A stretch of DNA of 64,000 nucleotides. It comes from MGBC124762 sp048201935. GTDB lineage: Bacteria > Bacillota > Clostridia > Oscillospirales > Oscillospiraceae. The DNA is taken from contig DBFBGR010000019.1 in assembly GCA_048201935.1 (NCBI GenBank), forward strand, positions 1-64,000. The letters run 5' to 3'. The notes beneath the pieces were generated by a model. That model was given only the letters and a program-made list of their open reading frames with translations, did no database searches and was not told where the DNA came from. Positions 28,067 to 36,591 of this stretch are shown piece after piece. The translations under genes and the position numbers were made by a program. The stretch's first letter is position 1. Each line of letters starts with the position of its first letter.

Positions 28067-28785
28067 TGAGCCGAGAAGGTTTTTTGGACCTTGTTGGTAC
28101 GCTGGATGACGCGCTGTTGGCCGACTGCTCTGCCCTTTTATGCCAAGCGTCGCCTAAGAAACGCCCTGTCAAAGTTCGCAGGCTGGTCCTTTTGGCGGCG
28201 GCGGTGGCCCTGGCGGCTGTGCTGATGGGCATGGCGGTGGTACATCTGAGCCGGGTATGGTTCCCCGCCAGCTTTGACAACCTGACCGAGTACAACGCCC
28301 AGATCTACGCTGTGGAGCCCTTCCAGGTCTCCATCAAGCTACCTGAGGGCTGCGCCCTGTCCACCGACTTTCTGGACCCCGCCAGCGGCCAGAGCGGCTG
28401 GTCGCCGGTGGAGCTCCAGCGCGACGGCCAGGTGGTAGGGATCATGGACTACAACATCTTTGAGCTCTACCCCGAGGGTCCCGCCATCCACGAGCCGGGC
28501 TTTTACCGCATGGTCTACAACCAGATCATGCTCAATGAGCAGGGCTGCTGGGACAACGACTACACCGTGGTCAGCCAAACAGGCGTCAGCGAAAACGCCC
28601 GGGTCCAGATCTCCACCATCGAGGACTATGGCAATGGCCGTGCGGACAATCCCGTCCACTGCCAGCCAGGGATCCTGGCCTACAACACCGATTTGTTGGT
28701 CTATGTGAACATCGCCTTGGAGCCGGGGGTCTTCACCGACCAGGAGCTGACCGACATCGCCGCTTCCATCCAACTGTCCCGGTAA
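28063..28785 (+). CDS. Membrane protein coupled to the second ECF sigma factor (putative anti-sigma)
   Basis: This 240-residue protein has a cytosolic N-terminus of about 40 residues, a transmembrane helix near 43-66 (LVLLAAAVALAAVLMGMAV) and an extracytoplasmic domain of about 170 residues. The N-terminal CSALLCQ contains two Cys but no full H-x3-C-x2-C ZAS motif. ATGA coupling with the sigma gene points to an anti-sigma role; this is inference by context. It is followed by a bidirectional terminator. Confidence 0.65.
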   Translation: MMSREGFLDLVGTLDDALLADCSALLCQASPKKRPVKVRRLVLLAAAVALAAVLMGMAVVHLSRVWFPASFDNLTEYNAQIYAVEPFQVSIKLPEGCALSTDFLDPASGQSGWSPVELQRDGQVVGIMDYNIFELYPEGPAIHEPGFYRMVYNQIMLNEQGCWDNDYTVVSQTGVSENARVQISTIEDYGNGRADNPVHCQPGILAYNTDLLVYVNIALEPGVFTDQELTDIAASIQLSR

Positions 28786-28789
28786 AAAA

Positions 28790-28832
28790 ACAACAAGCGG
28801 GCAAGCGCAAACACGCTTGCCCGCTGTTTTTA
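28790..28832. terminator. Bidirectional terminator between the sigma module and the RlmA-like gene
   Basis: AGCGGGCAAGCG and CGCTTGCCCGCT arms, six-base loop, flanked by A- and T-rich tails. It serves both convergent genes. Confidence 0.9.
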
Positions 28833-29651
28833 TGCCTGACGCTCCAGGATATGGATGCGAAACTGGGCCTGAACACAGAGCTGGTCCCGTCCCATAAGCC
28901 GGGTCACCCCGGCCTTAGGGGTCTTCCAGGCGTAAGGGGTCATGGCAAAAAGGTCCTGGATGGCCTGGGGACTGGTCAGGGTAAAGCGGCCCTCCACGGG
29001 TATGACCTCCCGGTAGGCAAAGCCGTCGTAGCACTCCAGCTTTTCCTGGTTTTCATAGGGGTCGTCGTACAAGATCTCCTTGAGCTCCCACAAATGCCGG
29101 GGGCCGGGGACCACATAGAGGAACACGCCGCCGGGGCGCAGTACCCGGTGGAATTCCTCCACGGCCAGGGGCGAGAAGCAGTCCTCCACCGCGTCTACGC
29201 TCTGTTTGGCCAGGGGCAGATGATAGACCGACGACACCGCCAGCTCTGAGGACGGACACCTCCGTGCCGCCCGCTTCACCGCGGGCTTGGACACGTCCAC
29301 TGCGGCCAAAGCCCCTCCCTTTTGTCCGGCGGTCTGGGCCAGGGCCTGGGTATAATAGCCCTCCCCGCACCCCGCGTCCAGCACCCGAGGGGCCTGGGGC
29401 GTGTGGAGCTCCAACTGGCGGCAAAGCTCTCGGCGCAGGGGCTCATACCACCCGCCGTCCAAAAAGCGGCTGCGGGCGGAGACCATCTTGGTGTCGTCCC
29501 CCGGGGCCTTGGAGTGGCGGCGGTTGGCGGTGAGGAGGTTCACATAGCCCTCCCGGGCCAGGTCAAAGCTGTGGCCCTTGGCGCAGAGGTAGGTCTTATC
29601 GGTGCGCTCCAGTTCTCCGCCGCAGGTGGGACAGCAAAACAGGCTCTTCAT
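28830..29651 (-). CDS. 23S rRNA (guanine-N1)-methyltransferase, RlmA family
   Basis: The protein (273 residues) has the RlmA zinc finger C7-x2-C10 ... C23-x3-H27 at the N-terminus and a Rossmann SAM-binding domain with VLDAGCGEGYYTQAL near 88-102, VDVSKPAVKRAARR and FSPLAVEEFHRVLRPGG. RlmA proteins methylate G745 or G748 of 23S rRNA hairpin 35; relatives such as TlrB confer macrolide resistance. Which guanine it modifies cannot be read here. It lies downstream of the SLH surface-protein gene on the same strand. Confidence 0.88.
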   Translation of the reverse strand: MKSLFCCPTCGGELERTDKTYLCAKGHSFDLAREGYVNLLTANRRHSKAPGDDTKMVSARSRFLDGGWYEPLRRELCRQLELHTPQAPRVLDAGCGEGYYTQALAQTAGQKGGALAAVDVSKPAVKRAARRCPSSELAVSSVYHLPLAKQSVDAVEDCFSPLAVEEFHRVLRPGGVFLYVVPGPRHLWELKEILYDDPYENQEKLECYDGFAYREVIPVEGRFTLTSPQAIQDLFAMTPYAWKTPKAGVTRLMGRDQLCVQAQFRIHILERQA

Positions 29652-29686
29652 CCACTCGCCTCCTCTCAGGTTTCAAGCCAGAGCCG

Positions 29687-31594
29687 TCAGTTGGCGTAGG
29701 TCAGGTCGGGCTTGGTGGTGACGGTGTGCCGGGGGACCAAAAGGCCGTCCTTGACGGCGAAGACGTTCCAGATCACGCTGCCGCCCTGGTCGGTGGGCAC
29801 ATGGAAGGTAGCGGCCAGCACACTGCCGTGGTAGACCTGAACAGTGGCCAAAGAGCCCGCCAAAGAACCGTCCTCGGAGTATTGCTGGACATAGTAATAA
29901 TAGGTGGCCCCGCTTTGAGGGTCTAGGGTCATGGTCTCCGGGCCATAGCCGTTGGTGTCGTCCACGTCCAGGCTGCAGATATAGGTGCCCGCCGGACCGG
30001 GTACGCCGCCGGTGCCAAAGGTGACGTGGAAGGGTCGGCCCTCGGTATCGGGACCCAACATATGTGAGTCCAGATCGCTGGGGCTCTCTCCCCAGGTGAG
30101 GACCACCCGGTAGACGTTGCCGTCGGCGATAGGGGTAATGGAGCCGTTTTGATTCTTCAGTCCGCCGGCGGTGGAGACGATGTTGATGGCTACCGGGATA
30201 CAGCCCTCTTTGGAGGCCAGCACCGTGTAGTTTCCAAGGGGCAGGTCCAGGATGTAGCGGCCATTGTCGTCGGTGACGGTCTCCGCCACCGTCTCGCCTA
30301 TGTCGGTATTGTTCCAGCCGGGACGGACGGCGAGCTGGACCCCGGCCATGCCCTTGCCGGTGATGGCGCTGACCACCATACCGCTGGCCTGGCCCATCTC
30401 TCCCTCCTGGCCCTCCACCAGCAGATAGGTCTCGTTGTAGGTCTCGCTGCCGCCGGTGACGGTAGCGTAGGCGGTAAAGGGCAGGCAGCCCGGGCAGAGG
30501 ATGGAGACCTGGTAGTGGCCCGCGGGCAGATAGAGGGAGTAGTGTCCCGCCTCGTTGGCCGTGGCCGAGGCGCATAAAAGCCCGTCCTGATAGACCTGGA
30601 TCACCGCGCCGGGCAGGGCCGCCCGGCCCTCGGCCTTACAGACCCGGCCTGTGATAACGCCGCCGGCGGAAAGGGCGATCTCCACCGCCTCGCTCTGAGC
30701 GCCGCCGCAAGCGGCGTAGCAGACATAGGTCCCAGCGTCCAGGTCGTCGGTGGCCCAGACGAAGGTATAGACCCCGTCCTCGGCCACGGCGTCGCCCTCC
30801 ATGCCGTCGTCGCGCATCACGCCCAAGACCACGCCGCCATCCCGGCAGAGGGTCACCTCCTGGGCCCGGCGACTGGGCCGGACGGTGAAGGTCACTGTGG
30901 CCCCCGTCCCGGCGGCCAGGGCGGTCTGGCTGGCGGTAAAGTCCCGCAAAGTCAGCCGCCCGCCGACTGTCTCCTGGACCTGGGCCCGGGCGTCAAACCG
31001 GGCCAAAAAGGCCGCGGCCTGGGCCCGGGTCACCAGACCTCCGGGGTCCAACCGTCCATCGCCGGTGCCGGTGATGAGCCCATTGCCTACCCCCCAGGCC
31101 AGAGCGGTCTGGGCATAGTCGGCGGCCTGGTCGGCGTCAGGGAACCGCTCCAGGCTGCCCAAAATGGAGGTATCCATGCTCTTTTGCTGGGCATAGCGGT
31201 ACAAAAGCACCAGCATCTGCTCTCTCGTCAGCGGGTCCTGGGGCCCAAAGCGGCCATCGCCGTAGCCAAGCGCCAGCTGGACCGTCTGGGCCCAGGCCAC
31301 GGCGGCGGCATACCAACTGTCGCCGGGCACGTCGGAAAAGTCCGCCGCCTCACCGACGGGCGTGCCCTCCAAGCGGTGGAGGATGGTGACGAACATGGCC
31401 CGGTCACAGGCCAGCTCCGGGGCGAAGCGTCCCTCGCCCACGCCGGCCATCAGGCCCTTTTGGGCGACGGAGTCCACGCTGTCGTAGAACCAGTCAACCG
31501 GCTGAACGTCGGCAAAGTCCGCCGCACTGGCCGCCAAAGCGGGCGTCAGCATCAACGACGCCGCCAGCAGCAGCGCCAAAAGCCCTCTTTTCAT
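29687..31594 (-). CDS. SLH-domain surface protein with carboxypeptidase-regulatory-like repeats
   Basis: The 635-residue exported protein starts with a signal peptide (MKRGLLALLLAASLMLTPALAASA), then three S-layer homology domains (about 25-200: DFADVQPVDWFYDSV, DFSDVPGDSWYAAAV, FPDADQAADYAQTAL, each with a GDGRF/LDP segment and a TR motif). The middle has a bacterial Ig-like domain, then two or three carboxypeptidase-regulatory (CNA-B-like) units (VITGRVCKAEGRAALPGAVIQV and GMVVSAITGKGMAGVQLAV). The C-terminus resembles a YfaP-like domain (VVLTWGESPSDLDSHM). SLH domains bind secondary wall polymer. Start at 31594 follows AAAGGAGG. Confidence 0.85.
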   Translation of the reverse strand: MKRGLLALLLAASLMLTPALAASAADFADVQPVDWFYDSVDSVAQKGLMAGVGEGRFAPELACDRAMFVTILHRLEGTPVGEAADFSDVPGDSWYAAAVAWAQTVQLALGYGDGRFGPQDPLTREQMLVLLYRYAQQKSMDTSILGSLERFPDADQAADYAQTALAWGVGNGLITGTGDGRLDPGGLVTRAQAAAFLARFDARAQVQETVGGRLTLRDFTASQTALAAGTGATVTFTVRPSRRAQEVTLCRDGGVVLGVMRDDGMEGDAVAEDGVYTFVWATDDLDAGTYVCYAACGGAQSEAVEIALSAGGVITGRVCKAEGRAALPGAVIQVYQDGLLCASATANEAGHYSLYLPAGHYQVSILCPGCLPFTAYATVTGGSETYNETYLLVEGQEGEMGQASGMVVSAITGKGMAGVQLAVRPGWNNTDIGETVAETVTDDNGRYILDLPLGNYTVLASKEGCIPVAINIVSTAGGLKNQNGSITPIADGNVYRVVLTWGESPSDLDSHMLGPDTEGRPFHVTFGTGGVPGPAGTYICSLDVDDTNGYGPETMTLDPQSGATYYYYVQQYSEDGSLAGSLATVQVYHGSVLAATFHVPTDQGGSVIWNVFAVKDGLLVPRHTVTTKPDLTYAN

Positions 31595-31616
31595 GGGCGT
31601 CCCCTCCTTTTTCTTC

Positions 31617-31645
31617 AGTATAGCATATTTCCACAGCGAAGGCAA
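31617..31645 (-). promoter_or_regulatory. Sigma-A promoter of the SLH protein gene
   Basis: Minus strand TTGCCT - 17 bp - TATACT with a ribosome site directly after it, 23 bp from the start codon. Confidence 0.75.
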
Positions 31646-31647
31646 CG

Positions 31648-31684
31648 AAAAACCCACCGCGGAGGGGCTCTCCGCGGCGGGTCT
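31648..31684 (-). terminator. Terminator after the Cys-rich protein gene
   Basis: Minus strand GACCCGCCGCGGAG - AGCCC - CTCCGCGGTGGG followed by T5, 24 bp past the stop. Confidence 0.82.
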
Positions 31685-31707
31685 TGTTCATAGGCGTTTT
31701 ACTTGCT

Positions 31708-32538
31708 TTAGTGGCCGCAGCAGCAGCCCTTGATCTCCCGGTAGCCGTCGCCACAGGTCAGGGCGTTGGGCGGGAAGAACTCGTCCACGGGGAACTTCAC
31801 CTGACGGAAGACCTCGCAGGGGTCGTCGTCGCAGCTCCCGCAGGAGCACTCCTTCTCAGGCAGGCAGTAGTCGTAGACGGGCATGAGCAACTGGGTATCC
31901 CGCTCCAGGCGGATGATGGAGAACTGTCCCAGGGTCAGATAGACCCGCTTGCCTCCGCCGGAGAAGTCCAGGTCGCTACCAAAGCAGGAGCAGATGCCGC
32001 TGGGCACCTCGCACAGCTCGCAGTCGCAGACCTTGCACTCGCAGGCGTCCACCAGCTTCATGCTCAGGATGATGGGGTCCACAGCCTCCACCACCGCCGT
32101 GGGCAGGCTGGCCTTGCCCATGGCCTGGTCACAGCCGCAGTCGGTGTTGGTGGAGAAGACCTTGGCGCCGCTCTCGCTGCCAAAGAGGATGACCCGCTTG
32201 TCAAAGACGGCAAGGCCGCTGACACACACAGGCCGGGCCGCGCCCACAAAGGCGTCGGCGGTGACACGGTAGAAATAGCGCACATCCACGGTGTAAAAAC
32301 CCCGGTTGAAGCCCACAGGCTCCACATCGATGTACACATGCAGCAGCTCGGCGGTGCCGGGCTTGATGCTGATGGCCCGGTCGATGACCGCCTTGGAGCT
32401 CTGGGTGGGATAGAACCGCAGGTCTTCCACGCAATCCTTGTCCCGACAGGAATCAAAGATCTTTTTCGTGTGTACGCACACAGCCTCCCGGATGCAGGCG
32501 CTGTCCTGCACGGGGCCGGGCATGACTTTTTCAGCCAT
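31708..32538 (-). CDS. Cysteine-rich conserved protein, probably spore-associated
   Basis: The 276-residue protein has about 23 Cys (8%), in clusters such as ACECKVCDCELC, CSCGSC and a GCCCGH end, with no signal peptide or membrane helix. The N-terminal FDSCRDKDCVEDLR motif I recall from conserved hypothetical proteins of spore-forming Clostridia, but no function is established to my knowledge. A GGGAGG site precedes the ATG, and a CATACACT -10-like element lies about 60 bp upstream. Spore coat or exosporium is inferred from Cys content and that element. A metal-binding role is the alternative. Confidence 0.7.
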   Translation of the reverse strand: MAEKVMPGPVQDSACIREAVCVHTKKIFDSCRDKDCVEDLRFYPTQSSKAVIDRAISIKPGTAELLHVYIDVEPVGFNRGFYTVDVRYFYRVTADAFVGAARPVCVSGLAVFDKRVILFGSESGAKVFSTNTDCGCDQAMGKASLPTAVVEAVDPIILSMKLVDACECKVCDCELCEVPSGICSCFGSDLDFSGGGKRVYLTLGQFSIIRLERDTQLLMPVYDYCLPEKECSCGSCDDDPCEVFRQVKFPVDEFFPPNALTCGDGYREIKGCCCGH

Positions 32539-32594
32539 GGCTTAAACCTCCCAATTGAAAGTGGATTCGGCACACGCTGTGCCCTTCCACTCCC

Positions 32595-32602
32595 AGTGTA
32601 TG
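32595..32602 (-). promoter_or_regulatory. CATACACT element resembling a sporulation sigma-E/K -10 box
   Basis: Minus strand CATACACT matches the known sigma-E -10 consensus CATACANT and lies 57 bp upstream of the Cys-rich gene's start. No convincing -35 was found, which would fall in the 3' end of hisC. Tentative. Confidence 0.35.
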
Positions 32603-32620
32603 TGGAGGTCGTTTTTGGGG

Positions 32621-33682
32621 TTACTCTCCCGCTGCCAGCGCTTGGAGCGCCCGGCACAGAGCGTCCATGTCCGCCTCGGTGCCGATGGAGATGCGCAGAT
32701 GCTCCCCGATACGGGGCAGGTCCCACCGGCGCACCAGGATGCCCCGCTCCCGCAGGCCCTCGAAGAGCGCCTTGCCGGGGATAGACGGATGGCGGACAAA
32801 GAGGAAGTTGGCCTTGGAGGGAGCCACGTCAAAGCCCATGTCCCGCAGGCGTTTCCAGGCCTTTTCCCGGGTCTCCACGACCTGGCGACATACCTTTTCA
32901 AAGTAGACATCGTCGGCCAGGGCCACCACGGCGGCGGTCTGGGCCAGACGGTCTACAGTATAAGAGTTGATGGAGTCCCGGACGCAGCGCAGCGCGGCCA
33001 TCAGGTTCTCGCTGCCCAACGCCCAGCCCACCCGCAGACCCGCCAGAGAGCGGGACTTGGACGTGGTCTGGACCACCAGGAGGTTGGGGTAGGTATCCAC
33101 CCACCGGGCCATGCTTTCCGCCCCAAAGTCCACGTAGGCCTCGTCGATGAGGACCACCTGGTCCGAGTTGGCCTCCACGATGCGCCGAAGGTCCTCCGCG
33201 CTGACGGCCTGGCCGGTGGGGGCGTTGGGGTTGGCGATGACCACGCCGCCCTCACAGCCGAAGAACTCCTCCACCGGCAGGGAAAAGTCCTCATGCAAAG
33301 GCACGGTGTGGGCTGTCAAGTCTAAATACTTTACATACACCTCGTAAAAACTATAGGTGATGTCCGGGAATGTAATGGCCTTTGCCTTGTCAAAGAAAGC
33401 CTGGAAGGCGAAGGACAGGATCTCGTCCGAGCCGTTGCCGCAGAAGACCTGCTCGGGCCGTAGGCCCACGGTCCGGGCCACCGCCTGGCGCAGGGCCAGG
33501 CACTCGGGGTCGGGATAGAGCCGTAGGCCGTCTATGGCGTCCGACACCGCCTGGGCTACGCCCGGAGCGGGAGGATAGGGATTTTCGTTGGTGTTGAGCT
33601 TGATGAACTGGCGGTCCCGGGGCTGCTCGCCGGGGGTGTAGGGGACCATGTCCCGGACTCGCGCGCTCCAAAACTCCTTCAT
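32621..33682 (-). CDS. hisC: Histidinol-phosphate aminotransferase
   Basis: This 353-residue PLP enzyme transaminates imidazole-acetol phosphate in histidine synthesis. Motifs are KLNTNENPYPPAP at the N-terminus, CGNGSDEIL, VIANPNAPTGQAVS, LIDEAYVDFG and the PLP lysine in TTSKSRSLAGLRVGWA. Start at 33682 is part of ATGA overlapping the DUF951 stop and has GAGGGGGTAGAGG upstream. No other his genes are close. Action on aromatic amino acids is possible for this family. Confidence 0.9.
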   Translation of the reverse strand: MKEFWSARVRDMVPYTPGEQPRDRQFIKLNTNENPYPPAPGVAQAVSDAIDGLRLYPDPECLALRQAVARTVGLRPEQVFCGNGSDEILSFAFQAFFDKAKAITFPDITYSFYEVYVKYLDLTAHTVPLHEDFSLPVEEFFGCEGGVVIANPNAPTGQAVSAEDLRRIVEANSDQVVLIDEAYVDFGAESMARWVDTYPNLLVVQTTSKSRSLAGLRVGWALGSENLMAALRCVRDSINSYTVDRLAQTAAVVALADDVYFEKVCRQVVETREKAWKRLRDMGFDVAPSKANFLFVRHPSIPGKALFEGLRERGILVRRWDLPRIGEHLRISIGTEADMDALCRALQALAAGE

Positions 33683-33870
33683 ACCTCTACCCCCTCGCGT
33701 ATGACCTTTTTCACGCTTTTCTCCGCCTTTGTCCTGGGTATCATCACCTGGCGGCCACAGCCGGCGCAGACCAGCTTGAAGTCCATCCCCACGCGGATGA
33801 CCTTCCACTCCTTGCTGCCGCAGGGGTGCTCCTTTTTCATCACGAGAACGTCTCCCACCTGGATGTCCAC
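33679..33870 (-). CDS. DUF951 family small zinc-ribbon-like protein
   Basis: The 63-residue protein contains IQVGDVLVMKKEHPCGSKEW, VIRVGMDFKLVCAGCGRQVM and PRTKAEKSVKKV, the DUF951 (YyzM) pattern, with Cys pairs that may bind zinc. The GTG at 33870 has an AGGAGG site eight bases upstream, giving the usual family length; an ATG ten codons further upstream has no such site. Function unknown; in Firmicutes it often lies near mechanosensitive channel or chromosome-partitioning genes, but here it overlaps hisC. Confidence 0.85.
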   Translation of the reverse strand: MDIQVGDVLVMKKEHPCGSKEWKVIRVGMDFKLVCAGCGRQVMIPRTKAEKSVKKVIREGVEV

Positions 33871-33958
33871 GGCGGACGCCTCCTTCCCTTTTCTATGCAA
33901 GTGCGCCCTGGGGCGGGCATATACTTCCCCATCTGGTCAAAAAGGGGACGATGGAACG

Positions 33959-34891
33959 ATGCAAAGCTATCTGCCTGAGGGCAGCTTATTGGACCGTCCG
34001 GAAAATCTGGCTCTCTGCGCCGGGGCGGACAGCCTGCTGCGCTGCGTGGCCTCCCGCCAGGTGCTGGAGGGGATCGCCATGTCCTGCGACGCCCAGCACA
34101 ACTTATCTGTAAAGCTAGGCCCCTTCACAGGCATCATTCCCCGGGCCGAAGCGGCGCTGGGGGTGGCCGAGGGCAGCACCCGGGACATCGCCATCCTCTC
34201 CCGGGTGGGCAAGCCGGTGGCCTTTGTGGTCACCGGGGTGGAACTCACCGACGAGGGCGAGCCCCGGCCCATCCTCTCCCGCCGCCAAGCCCAGGCCCTG
34301 GCCCTGGGACAGATGCTCTCTACCCTGCAACCCGGCCAGATCATCCCGGCGGTAGTCACCCACCTGGAGCCCTTCGGGGCTTTTGTGGACATGGGCTGCG
34401 GCGTGCCCAGCATGATCGGCATTGAGAATATCTCCGTCTCCCGTCTGCCCCACGCCGACCAGCGGTTCCGGCCCGGCCAGCACATCTTCGCCGTGGTCAC
34501 CGGCCTTGACCGGGAGCGGGGGCGCATCTTCCTCAGCCACAAGGAGCTGCTGGGCACCTGGGAGGAAAACGCCGCCGACCTCACCGCCGGGATGACCGTG
34601 CCGGGCGTCATCCGCAGCGTCAAGGATTACGGCCTGTTCGTAGAGCTACGGCCTAACCTCTCGGGCCTGGCCGAGCCCAAGGCGGGATACAGCCAGGGAG
34701 AGCGGGTCAGCGTGTTCATCAAGTCCATCCAGCCCCAGCAGATGAAGCTCAAGCTGCTGCTCATCGACCATCTGCCCCCGGAGGCTCAACCGCCGGAACT
34801 GCGGTACTTCCAGACCTCCGGCCTGCTCCAGCATTGGCGCTACGCGCCCCAGGGCTGCCAGAAACCGGGCCACGAGGTGGTGTTCAACTGA
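33959..34891 (+). CDS. S1 RNA-binding domain protein (ribosomal protein S1-like)
   Basis: The 310-residue protein has two clear S1 OB-fold domains (about 120-190, PGQIIPAVVTHLEPFGAFVDMG; and about 203-265, AGMTVPGVIRSVKDYGLFVEL) and a weaker S1-like region at about 35-100. It resembles short S1 homologues annotated rpsA-like in Oscillospiraceae. It lacks the acidic tail and other repeats of the full ribosomal protein. The ATG at 33959 follows AAAGGGGACG. It is divergent from the DUF951/hisC pair. Confidence 0.85.
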   Translation: MQSYLPEGSLLDRPENLALCAGADSLLRCVASRQVLEGIAMSCDAQHNLSVKLGPFTGIIPRAEAALGVAEGSTRDIAILSRVGKPVAFVVTGVELTDEGEPRPILSRRQAQALALGQMLSTLQPGQIIPAVVTHLEPFGAFVDMGCGVPSMIGIENISVSRLPHADQRFRPGQHIFAVVTGLDRERGRIFLSHKELLGTWEENAADLTAGMTVPGVIRSVKDYGLFVELRPNLSGLAEPKAGYSQGERVSVFIKSIQPQQMKLKLLLIDHLPPEAQPPELRYFQTSGLLQHWRYAPQGCQKPGHEVVFN

Positions 34892-34906
34892 GATATTTAG
34901 CTCCAA

Positions 34907-35254
34907 TCACGCCCTTGGCGCATTAAACTCCCGATAACGCAAAGGCCACAGTTCGTCAGGCCCGCACGGTTTTCCCTCATGGGTGTAAAATTTTGAATAG
35001 ATCTCTGTGACGCCATCTTCCTCATCATAGATCTCAAAGCAGTCTGATATGGAAAACACTTCAATTTTCACAAGATCTCCATCCGGGTTTTCGTATTCTT
35101 CGCAGTATTCTTCGGCATATTTCTCTGCTTTTTTGAATACTTCATCCGGGGTTTCCGCTTTAACGCTAACGATTGATTCCTCGTATTTCTGCTCTAAAAC
35201 AGTTGCCTCATTCCGTACCGTATAACAAAAGATGAGTTTTATCTCATATGGCAT
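34907..35254 (-). CDS. DUF4288-like small protein
   Basis: The 115-residue acidic protein (ESIVSVKAETPDEVFKKAEKYAEEYCEEYENPDGD) has the mixed alpha/beta pattern of the DUF4288 family: an N-terminal strand, then a helix of the DEVFKKAEKYAEEY type, and a C-terminal YSKF segment. Function is unknown; related proteins appear near immunity-type genes. Start at 35254 has AGAGGTG ten bases upstream. The coding sequence is visibly richer in A+T than its neighbours, and it follows rarA by 16 bp. Confidence 0.6.
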   Translation of the reverse strand: MPYEIKLIFCYTVRNEATVLEQKYEESIVSVKAETPDEVFKKAEKYAEEYCEEYENPDGDLVKIEVFSISDCFEIYDEEDGVTEIYSKFYTHEGKPCGPDELWPLRYREFNAPRA

Positions 35255-35270
35255 CTTTTTCAACACCTCT

Positions 35271-36551
35271 TCATTCCCGCTCACCCTTGAGCTTTTCCCA
35301 GTAGGCCCGGGCGGCCTGCTCGTTCTTGTTGTCGCCGAACTCGTAGTAGACCACGTCGGCCAACTCGTCGGGGAGATACTGCTGGTCCACCCAGTGGCCG
35401 GGGAAGCTGTGGGGGTAGAGATAGCCCTGCTCCCGCTCCTGACCGGCGCTGTCGGCATGGACGTTTTGCAAATGCCGGGGAATGGAGCCCGTCTTCCCCG
35501 CCCGAACGTCGGCCCAGGCAGCGTTGATGGCACTCACCACCGAGTTGGATTTCGGCGCGGTGGCCAGCAAGATCACCGCCTGGCCCAGCATGAGCTGCGC
35601 CTCGGGAAGGCCCACCTGGAAGGCGTTATCCACCAAGGCCCGGACGATAAGGGCGGCCTGGGGGTAGGCCATGCCGATGTCCTCGCTGGCCGAGCAGAGG
35701 ATGCGGCGGATGGCGGTGATCATGTCCCCGGCCTCCAAGAGCCGTGCCAGGTAGTGGAGGGCGGCGTCGGGGTCGGAGCCCCGGAGGGACTTCATCAGGG
35801 CGGAGGCGATATCATAGTGGTCGTCCCCTTCCCTATCGTAGCGCATGGCGGTGCCCTGGGCGGCCAGCTTGGCGTCGTCCAGGGTGACAAGGGCTTTGCC
35901 TTTACTGCCCTTGCGGGTCAAGGCTGCGTTGGACAAGAGCTCCACGGTGTTCAGGGCCTTGCGCACATCGCCGCCGCAGGCCCAGGCGATCTGGCCCAAG
36001 ACTCCCTCTTCCAGCTCTAACTTCTTGCCAAGCCGCTCCTCCATGGCGTGAAAGCCCCGGGAAATGGCGGGCTCCACGTCTTGGGCGGTGAGGGGCTTGA
36101 ACTCAAAGACACTGGACCGGGACAGCACGGCGTTATAGATGTAGAAGTAGGGGTTCTCCGTGGTGGAGGCAATGAGGGTCACATCCCCGCTCTCGATGAC
36201 CTCCAGCAGGGATTGCTGCTGCTTTTTGTTGAAGTACTGGATCTCGTCCAGGTACAGGAGGATGCCGTTGGGGGCCAGCATGGTGCCCACCTGGGCGATG
36301 ATGTCCTTCACATCGCTGAGAGAGGCGGTGGTGGCGTTGAGGCGGTGGAGGGTGCGGCCCGAGCGCTTAGCGATGATGTTGGCCACGGTGGTCTTGCCCG
36401 TGCCCGACGGGCCATAGAAGATGAGGTTGGGCACGGGGCCGGTCTCCACGATACGCCGCAGCAGGCCGCCGGGGCCCAGGATGTGGCCCTGGCCCACCAC
36501 GTCGTCCAGGCTCTCAGGCCGTATCTCGTCGGCCAAGGGCCGATACTCCAT
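35271..36551 (-). CDS. rarA: Replication-associated recombination protein A (RarA/MgsA)
   Basis: The 426-residue AAA+ ATPase acts at stalled replication forks. Walker A is GPSGTGKT at 47-54, Walker B is LYLDEIQYF, sensor 1 sits in STTENPYF, and the C-terminal MgsA/RarA domain includes WADVRAGKTGSIPRHLQNVHA and YLYPHSFPGHWVDQQYLPD, both highly diagnostic. The GAGGGGACGGAG site precedes the ATG. The gene lies 40 bp downstream of glyA on the same strand. Confidence 0.95.
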   Translation of the reverse strand: MEYRPLADEIRPESLDDVVGQGHILGPGGLLRRIVETGPVPNLIFYGPSGTGKTTVANIIAKRSGRTLHRLNATTASLSDVKDIIAQVGTMLAPNGILLYLDEIQYFNKKQQQSLLEVIESGDVTLIASTTENPYFYIYNAVLSRSSVFEFKPLTAQDVEPAISRGFHAMEERLGKKLELEEGVLGQIAWACGGDVRKALNTVELLSNAALTRKGSKGKALVTLDDAKLAAQGTAMRYDREGDDHYDIASALMKSLRGSDPDAALHYLARLLEAGDMITAIRRILCSASEDIGMAYPQAALIVRALVDNAFQVGLPEAQLMLGQAVILLATAPKSNSVVSAINAAWADVRAGKTGSIPRHLQNVHADSAGQEREQGYLYPHSFPGHWVDQQYLPDELADVVYYEFGDNKNEQAARAYWEKLKGERE

Positions 36552-36591
36552 CTCCGTCCCCTCCTTTCAACAGGTGTAAAGGGAGTTGCCC

